A stretch of DNA of 10,694 nucleotides, from contig JAEXAZ010000122.1 of NCBI GenBank assembly GCA_023394255.1, positions 1-10,694 on the forward strand, written 5' to 3'. The notes under the pieces are model-generated. The model was given only the letters and a program-made list of their open reading frames with translations. It searched no databases and was not told where the DNA came from. Origin of the DNA: Bacillota bacterium. Its GTDB lineage: Bacteria > Bacillota > Clostridia > Oscillospirales > Ruminococcaceae. Within the stretch, counting starts at the first letter, position 1. The number at the start of each line of letters is the position of its first letter. Positions 6,615 to 10,694 of the stretch are shown one piece after another. The position numbers and the translations under genes were made by a program.

Positions 6615-6706
6615 GCAAGCATTTTCTCCACATTTTGCAGGATTCACGATTTACTCCTGCAAATGTTTGTGGAATCTGAACGCTATCCATCGAAAGCAAT
6701 GCTTGC
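6615..6706. repeat. Two nested 9-bp inverted repeats between comEC and uraA
   Basis: The outer pair is GCAAGCATT (6615-6623) with AATGCTTGC (6698-6706); its right arm touches the uraA -10 box. The inner pair is TTTGCAGGA (6634-6642) with TCCTGCAAA (6655-6663), 12 bases apart. A direct repeat TTTTGCA occurs at 6611 and 6633, 22 bases apart. The arrangement suggests binding sites for a regulator of uraA and/or comEC. This lies in the 395-base region between the two genes (6359-6753), which otherwise holds the comEC leader, the leader ORF and the two promoters. Confidence 0.45.
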
Positions 6707-6712
6707 TATAAT
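6684..6712 (+). promoter_or_regulatory. Promoter of uraA (extended -10)
   Basis: TATAAT at 6707-6712 is a perfect -10 box with TGC directly in front (6704-6706), an extended -10. The -35 position 17 bases upstream reads TATCCA, a poor match, as is usual for extended -10 promoters. The start point would be near 6719, giving a leader of only about 35 bases, too short for a PyrR attenuator or purine riboswitch. Confidence 0.7.
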
Positions 6713-6753
6713 AGTACAAGTATGTTTGAGACCAAAAAATGAGGAGAGTGTTT

Positions 6754-8028
6754 ATGAGTTCTAAAAGAATCATCGGTATCAATGAAAGGCCGCCTCTGGG
6801 ACAGTTCATTCCCCTGAGCCTCCAGCACATGTTTGCGATGTTCGGGGCGTCTGTTCTGGTTCCTCTTCTGTTCGGCATCAATTCTTCCATTGTGCTGTTT
6901 ATGAACGGTTTGGGCACCCTGCTGTTCATTACGGTCACGAAGGGACGCGCGCCCGCCTATCTTGGTTCCTCGTTTGCATTTATCGCGCCTACCTTATACC
7001 TGATTCAGAATCACCCGGCCGGATTCCGTGCGGCGCAGGGCGGTTTTGTCGCGGTCGGGCTTGCCGGCTGTGTAATTGCTTTTATCATTTATAAGTGCGG
7101 CACCAACTGGATTGACATCGTTCTTCCCCCGGCGGCCATGGGTCCCGTGGTCGCGCTGATCGGTCTCGAACTTTCCAGCACGGCGGCTTCCAGCGCGGGA
7201 TTGGTCGGCGTCGAAAAGATTGACCCCCGCGCGCTGATCGTGTTTCTCGTAACGCTGGGCTTCGCGGTTTTCGGTCAGGTGCTGTTCCGCGGCTTTTTGA
7301 GCATCATCCCGATTCTGATCGCGATTGTAGCCGGTTACATCAGCTGCTTTGCCACCGGGCTGGTCGGTTTTGCGGAGGTCGCAAAAATCGTATCGGACGC
7401 GCCGTTTTTCGTACTCCCAAATTTCCAGCTCCCCGTATTTGACGGCGGCGCCATCACGGTCATGATGCCGGTTCTGCTGGTGATTCTCTCCGAGCACATC
7501 GGGCATCAGGTGGTCACCAGCCAGATCGTTGACCGCAACCTGATTAAGGATCCCGGCCTGCACCGTTCCATCTTCGGCGACAACTTTTCCACCGCGCTTT
7601 CCGGTATGATCGGTTCTGTCCCGACCACCACCTACGGCGAAAACATCGGCGTCATGGCGGTCACCGGCGTATACAGCGTCTGGGTCATCGGCGGCGCGGC
7701 GGTCTTCTCGATCATCCTTTCCTTTGTCGGCCCCGTGGCGGCCCTGATCAGCACCATCCCCGGCGCGGTCATCGGCGGCATCTCCTTTTTGCTCTATGGA
7801 ATGATCGGCACTTCCGGGCTCCGCATTCTCGTCGACCAGCGTGTGGACTACGGCAGGTCGCGCAACCTTGCCATGACCTCCGTCATCTTCGTGACCGGCC
7901 TTTCCGGCATTGCTGTCAGCGTAGGCAACATCCAGATCAAAGGCATGGCGCTCGCATGCGTCGTCGGCATGCTGATGGGGCTTGTCTTCTTCCTGCTCGA
8001 CAAAGCAAAACTCACGAACGACCGTTAA
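6754..8028 (+). CDS. uraA: Uracil permease (NCS2/UraA family)
   Basis: A 424-residue inner-membrane nucleobase:proton symporter importing uracil for pyrimidine salvage. The NCS2 signature regions are all present: PLSLQHMFAMFGA at 20-32, YLGSSFAFIAP at 69-79 (the substrate-contacting strand), LSEHIGHQ at 245-252 and VPTTTYGENIGVMA at 289-302. Glu247, His251 and Glu296 correspond to the uracil- and proton-binding residues of E. coli UraA (Glu241, His245, Glu290), which favours uracil over xanthine/urate transport. Length is normal. ATG at 6754 has GAGGAG 7 bases upstream; an ATG at 6739 would lie inside the leader without a site. The gene stands alone on the plus strand, divergent from comEC and convergent with cysS, ending at a strong terminator. 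No other pyrimidine gene is in view. Confidence 0.92.
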   Translation: MSSKRIIGINERPPLGQFIPLSLQHMFAMFGASVLVPLLFGINSSIVLFMNGLGTLLFITVTKGRAPAYLGSSFAFIAPTLYLIQNHPAGFRAAQGGFVAVGLAGCVIAFIIYKCGTNWIDIVLPPAAMGPVVALIGLELSSTAASSAGLVGVEKIDPRALIVFLVTLGFAVFGQVLFRGFLSIIPILIAIVAGYISCFATGLVGFAEVAKIVSDAPFFVLPNFQLPVFDGGAITVMMPVLLVILSEHIGHQVVTSQIVDRNLIKDPGLHRSIFGDNFSTALSGMIGSVPTTTYGENIGVMAVTGVYSVWVIGGAAVFSIILSFVGPVAALISTIPGAVIGGISFLLYGMIGTSGLRILVDQRVDYGRSRNLAMTSVIFVTGLSGIAVSVGNIQIKGMALACVVGMLMGLVFFLLDKAKLTNDR

Positions 8029-8041
8029 ACGTAACCCATAA

Positions 8042-8070
8042 AAAAACGCCCGCAAGCCGCGGGCGTTTTT
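8042..8070. terminator. Bidirectional terminator between uraA and cysS
   Basis: Stem CGCCCGC (8047-8053), loop AAGCC, stem GCGGGCG (8059-8065), flanked by a run of A on the left and T on the right. Read on plus it ends uraA, 13 bases after its stop. Read on minus it ends the cysE-cysS operon with a T-run, 15 bases after the cysS stop. Confidence 0.93.
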
Positions 8071-8085
8071 CTTTTTCTCTGGAAT

Positions 8086-9480
8086 TTATTTTTTACTCCA
8101 CTGGACACCCTGCGGGGTATCCTTCAGCAGGATTCCCATTTCGTTCAGCCGGTCTCTGATCCGGTCCGCTTCGGCAAAATCCTTCGCCTTTCTGGCCGCC
8201 TGCCGCTGTTCAATCAGCGTCTCGACCTCTTCATCCAGCGTATCCGGCTTGCGGTTATAAAGAAGGCCCAGGACATCGCACAGTTCATCAAATTTTTCAA
8301 TTGCGTAGGAAACGGCCGCTTTCGAGCGGGTTTCACTGACAAACGTGTTAATGTCCCGCGCCATTTCAAACAGGGCGGCAATGCCGTCGGCAGTGTTCAG
8401 GTCGTCATCCATCGCTTCAACAAACTGTGCCACCCGGCTGTCGATCTGCTTCCTGAACGCATCCTCGCCTTCCGTCGGGGTTTCACAGGCGTTTTTCAGT
8501 ACAAAATCGAGGTTGTCGCGGCAGTTGTGGAGCCGCTCGAGCGCCGATTTGCACTGCTCGATGACCTCAAGGCTGTAGTTGATCGGGGAGCGGTAATGCG
8601 CCTGCAGCATCATGAATTTGATCGGCTCATAACCGAATTTGTTCGCCACTTCCCGGGTCGTAAAGAAGTTGTTCAGCGACTTGCTCATTTTGCGGTTGTC
8701 CACATTGATATAACCGTTGTGCATCCAGTAGCGGACATATTCCACGCCGGTACAGCATTCGCTCTGCGCAATCTCGTTTTCATGGTGGGGGAAAATCAGA
8801 TCCTGTCCGCCGCAATGGATATCAATGGTTTCCCCAAGATGTTTGCGGATCATGGCGCTGCACTCAATATGCCAGCCCGGGCGACCTTCTCCCCACGGGG
8901 ACGTCCAGCTCGGCTCCCCTGGCTTGGCGGCTTTCCAGAGCACAAAGTCGAGCGGATCCTCTTTCACATCGCTGACATCAATACGCGCGCCGGACTCCAA
9001 ATCCTCCAGCGGCTGATGGGACAGCTTCCCATACTCCTCAAACCGTCTGGAACGAAAATAAACGCTGCCCTCAGCGGCGTAGGCAAAGCCCTTGTCCTCC
9101 AGTGTCTTCACCATATCAATAATCGTATCAATATTTTCCGTCGCCCGCGGATGAATCGACGCGGGCCGAATTCCCAGCCCCTTGGTATCCGTCAGATATT
9201 CTCCGATATAGCGCTCGGCAACCTCCTTAACGGTGGTTCCTTCTTCGTTCGCTTTGTTAATCAGCTTATCGTCGATATCGGTAAAATTCTGAACGAAGGT
9301 GACCGCATAGCCGCGGTATTCGAGATAGCGGCGCAGCGTATCAAAGACGCAGATCGGGCGGGCGTTTCCGATATGGATAAAGTTATAAACCGTCGGGCCG
9401 CAGGCATACATTTTTACCTTGCCCGGTTCCAGAGGGACAAATTCTTCCTTTTGTCGGGTGAGGGTATTGAAGATTTTCAT
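8086..9480 (-). CDS. cysS: Cysteinyl-tRNA synthetase
   Basis: A 464-residue class I aminoacyl-tRNA synthetase joining cysteine to tRNA-Cys in the cytoplasm. Key features: MYACGPTVYNFIHIGNAR at 24-41 with the HIGH-type motif HIGN (36-39), a variant common in this enzyme; KMSKS at 264-268; and the zinc ligands that recognise cysteine at Cys27, Cys207, His232 and Glu236, matching Cys28, Cys209, His234 and Glu238 of E. coli. The C-terminal helical domain (about 310-464) ends AKDFAEADRIRDRLNEMGI, typical of the family. ATG at 9480 has AAAGGAG about 7 bases upstream. It follows cysE by 72 bases in one T-box-controlled operon and ends at the bidirectional terminator. The gene is complete with no missing residue. 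Confidence 0.97.
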   Translation of the reverse strand: MKIFNTLTRQKEEFVPLEPGKVKMYACGPTVYNFIHIGNARPICVFDTLRRYLEYRGYAVTFVQNFTDIDDKLINKANEEGTTVKEVAERYIGEYLTDTKGLGIRPASIHPRATENIDTIIDMVKTLEDKGFAYAAEGSVYFRSRRFEEYGKLSHQPLEDLESGARIDVSDVKEDPLDFVLWKAAKPGEPSWTSPWGEGRPGWHIECSAMIRKHLGETIDIHCGGQDLIFPHHENEIAQSECCTGVEYVRYWMHNGYINVDNRKMSKSLNNFFTTREVANKFGYEPIKFMMLQAHYRSPINYSLEVIEQCKSALERLHNCRDNLDFVLKNACETPTEGEDAFRKQIDSRVAQFVEAMDDDLNTADGIAALFEMARDINTFVSETRSKAAVSYAIEKFDELCDVLGLLYNRKPDTLDEEVETLIEQRQAARKAKDFAEADRIRDRLNEMGILLKDTPQGVQWSKK

Positions 9481-9493
9481 TTCCAGACTCCTT

Positions 9494-9529
9494 TATCGTT
9501 CTTCGATAGATTCAGGCGGCCTCGGCCGC
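9494..9529 (-). other. Two small hairpins in the cysE-cysS gap
   Basis: In the 72-base gap there is a GC-rich inverted repeat GCGGCC-TC-GGCCGC (9516-9529), and next to it TATCG-TTCTT-CGATA (9494-9508), whose arm abuts the AAAGGAG ribosome site of cysS. Neither has a following T-run, so they are not terminators. They may tune cysS translation or mRNA processing between the two genes. Confidence 0.4.
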
Positions 9530-9552
9530 TTTCACCGGCAGCGCGGGGATAT

Positions 9553-10206
9553 CTACTGTTTGGCTTTATTCTGTGCTTCTTCCAATTGTCCCAAGCGTTT
9601 TTCCAGCTTGTCAATGTGAAACTGCAAACGGCAGATTTCCTGCGCAACCGGGTCGGGGATGTGAACATGGTCGAGGGTGGTGGGCTTGCGCCCCGCGATG
9701 CGGGCGATGCGGGCAGGCACGCCGACCGCCGTGCTGTCGGGCGGCACAGATTCCAGCAGGACCGCGTTCGCGGCGACTTTGGAGCCGTCCCCCACCTTAA
9801 ACGGGCCGAGCACCTTTGCGCCGGCGCCCACCGTCACATTCTTCCCAAGTGTGGGGTGGCGTTTGCCTTTGTCCTTGCCGGTTCCGCCGAGCGTAACGCC
9901 CTGATAGATGGTGCAGCCATCCCCAACTTCCGAAGTTTCACCGATCACCACCCCCATACCGTGGTCGATCATCACGCCCGAGCCAATCTGAGCGCCGGGA
10001 TGGATTTCAATGCCGGTCATAAAACGGGAAAACTGGCTGAGCATGCGTGCAGGAAGATACGCTCTGTGCTTATAAAGCCAGTGCGCCGGGCGATGCAGGA
10101 TAATTGCGTGCAGACCGCTGGAAAGCAGCAGCGTTTCCAGGCTGCTGCGTGCTGCGGGGTCCCGTTCCTGAACTGCCTTTATATCTTTACGAATTGAGTT
10201 AAACAT
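9553..10206 (-). CDS. cysE: Serine O-acetyltransferase
   Basis: A 217-residue enzyme converting L-serine and acetyl-CoA to O-acetylserine, the committed step of cysteine synthesis. The short N-terminal helical part carries ERDPAARSSLE (14-24), the DPA motif of the family. The left-handed beta-helix of hexapeptide repeats runs from about 66 to 170: GIEIHPGAQIG, DHGMGVVIGE with the active-site Asp81/His82 region, GTGKDKGKRHPTLG (108-121), and GVPAR near the end. A short charged, probably coiled-coil tail follows (about 186-217). The length matches the short SAT form of Bacillota, not the roughly 270-residue enterobacterial form. ATG at 10206 has AAGGAGG about 12 bases upstream, slightly far but the only good site. 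First gene of the operon with cysS, behind a T-box. Confidence 0.95.
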   Translation of the reverse strand: MFNSIRKDIKAVQERDPAARSSLETLLLSSGLHAIILHRPAHWLYKHRAYLPARMLSQFSRFMTGIEIHPGAQIGSGVMIDHGMGVVIGETSEVGDGCTIYQGVTLGGTGKDKGKRHPTLGKNVTVGAGAKVLGPFKVGDGSKVAANAVLLESVPPDSTAVGVPARIARIAGRKPTTLDHVHIPDPVAQEICRLQFHIDKLEKRLGQLEEAQNKAKQ

Positions 10207-10296
10207 AGCGAAAAGATTCCTCCTTCGGTTATTCTCGCATGGCAACTGACTGGGTCCCGCGGGTCCGGATATCCGCCCTCTCACAGCGGTTCTGCA

Positions 10297-10336
10297 AAAT
10301 AAAAACGCCTTCGCCCGTGTTTTTCGGACGAAGGCG
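10297..10336 (-). terminator. Regulated terminator of the T-box
   Basis: On minus, CGCCTTCG (10329-10336) pairs with CGAAGGCG (10306-10313), extended by CCG/CGG after one mismatch, and is followed by TTTTTATTTT. It lies just 3' of the T-box sequence, whose antiterminator would compete with it. Confidence 0.9.
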
Positions 10337-10567
10337 GAAGAATCCGCGGTTCCACTTCGAATTTATCGCTCAATCCCTTAACGCGGGTCACGTACCACTA
10401 TACTCAGCCCCTATCGCTTTTCAAGCGGCAAGCTCACGGGCGCACTTCTCCATTTTTCCCGCCGGACGCGTTTTCAGCCGGTGACGCGTCTTCTCTGGTG
10501 CGGGGAACCAACGGATACTTCTCCCGGTCAGCGCCTTTTACACAGGGGAATTCCCCCTTTTTATTCT
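10297..10567 (-). promoter_or_regulatory. T-box leader (tRNA-Cys-sensing riboswitch) of cysE-cysS
   Basis: A full T-box is visible on the minus strand. Stem I has a K-turn (GCTGA near 10528-10532 against TGAGC near 10433-10437), the AGTA motif at 10516-10519, a CCAGAGA block near 10491-10498 and a distal stem GACGCGT/ACGCGTC (10484-10490 with 10465-10471). The specifier loop reads GAAGTGCG, placing TGC (Cys) at 10442-10444. The T-box sequence AAGTGGAACCGCGG is at 10344-10357; its TGGA bulge would pair with UCCA, fitting the U discriminator usual for tRNA-Cys. A terminator closes the leader. Uncharged tRNA-Cys is expected to favour the antiterminator and so turn on both genes. Start near 10567 is inferred from the promoter. 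Confidence 0.93.
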
Positions 10568-10573
10568 ATGCAA

Positions 10574-10602
10574 ACTATACCATACTCGTTCATGAAATGC
10601 AA
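10574..10602 (-). promoter_or_regulatory. Promoter of the T-box-cysE-cysS operon
   Basis: On minus, TTGCAT (10597-10602), 17 bases, then TATAGT (10574-10579), with TGG directly before the -10 giving an extended -10. It starts 12 bases after the stop codon of the upstream gene, so the operon has its own start immediately behind that gene. Confidence 0.8.
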
Positions 10603-10614
10603 GTGCCAGCCGCA

Positions 10615-10694
10615 CTATTTCGCATCAGAAAACAGCTCCCGGTTTTTCCAGATATAATTGAATCCGGAAAAGACCGTCAGCAGCACAACAACCC
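10615..10694 (-). CDS. pgsA: C-terminal end of a membrane protein, probably PgsA (phosphatidylglycerophosphate synthase)
   Basis: The last 25 codons and stop (TAG at 10615-10617) of a gene whose remainder lies past the right edge. The end reads VVVLLTVFSGFNYIW followed by KNRELFSDAK: a hydrophobic helix, then SG-x-x-Y-x-x-KN and a short charged tail. This resembles the C-terminus of CDP-diacylglycerol-glycerol-3-phosphate phosphatidyltransferases, where the final membrane helix ends in a similar LT-x-x-SG-x-x-Y pattern. The fragment contains no catalytic residues, so the family call is tentative. Another small integral membrane protein is possible. Confidence 0.55.
   Translation of the reverse strand, partial: VVVLLTVFSGFNYIWKNRELFSDAK

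Noticed and set aside
6359..6631. 91-codon upstream extension of the comEC frame, with ATGs at 6565 and 6631
   Set aside because: ATG 6565 would be at or before the likely transcription start, no ribosome site serves these ATGs well, and the codon third positions do not look coding. ComEC proteins normally begin with the hydrophobic segment at 6358.
6719..6753. Possible PyrR attenuator or purine riboswitch ahead of uraA
   Set aside because: Only about 35 bases separate the predicted start of transcription from the ATG and no terminator hairpin is present.
6994..8055. A 353-codon open frame antisense to uraA
   Set aside because: The translation is dominated by Asp, Gly, Ala and Arg, the usual shadow of a GC-rich membrane protein gene. 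uraA is clearly the real gene.
9364..9375. HIGN in place of HIGH in CysS, as a possible defect
   Set aside because: HIGN is a common form in cysteinyl-tRNA synthetases; the zinc ligands and KMSKS are intact.
8527..10197. A long (556-codon) open frame on the plus strand
   Set aside because: It lies antisense to cysS and cysE, both certain genes. It has no recognisable domains, and it runs through the cysS-cysE gap only by chance of GC-rich antisense frames.

Overview
The window looks like a piece of chromosome from a moderately GC-rich Clostridia (Bacillota), most likely of the Oscillospirales/Ruminococcaceae type. The grounds are the comEC-holA neighbourhood, a cysteine T-box in front of cysE-cysS, strong AGGAGG-type ribosome sites and TTGACA/TATAAT-type promoters. 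No mobile element, CRISPR array or rRNA was seen. This placement is inference from gene content, not from a search.

Layout. Bases 1-114 hold a tRNA-Leu(UAA) on the minus strand, cut off at the left edge, with its own promoter. Bases 119-6358 form one minus-strand series, read right to left: comEC (DNA uptake channel), holA (DNA polymerase III delta), a Toprim-domain RNase M5-like gene, an MBOAT membrane protein and a DHHW/AlgX-like exported protein. A 395-base gap (6359-6753) carries the comEC leader, two inverted repeats and the promoter of the plus-strand uracil permease gene uraA (6754-8028). A bidirectional terminator (8042-8070) separates uraA from the convergent cysE-cysS operon (8086-10206, minus strand). 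A complete T-box leader with a UGC (Cys) specifier and its own promoter (10297-10602) precedes that operon. The right edge (10615-10694) holds the last codons of a minus-strand gene, probably pgsA.

How the genes work together. cysE and cysS are a functional pair: serine acetylation feeds cysteine synthesis and CysS charges tRNA-Cys, with uncharged tRNA-Cys switching both on through the T-box. comEC and holA are a common Bacillota pair. The MBOAT and DHHW genes have the layout of a cell-surface polysaccharide O-acetylation pair.

The main discovery candidate is that MBOAT-DHHW pair. The MBOAT lacks both conserved histidines (WHIS reads FNIT, GLWHG reads GLWFG). Its DHHW partner lacks the catalytic-type His and Ser (DHHW reads DNTI, GDS reads GDR). 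Both reading frames are otherwise intact and keep the fold-defining motifs, so this looks like a co-evolved pair of pseudoenzymes or a repurposed system, not decay. The pair is also clearly lower in GC than its neighbours. Separately, the C-terminal metallo-beta-lactamase-like domain of ComEC has lost its metal-binding motif.
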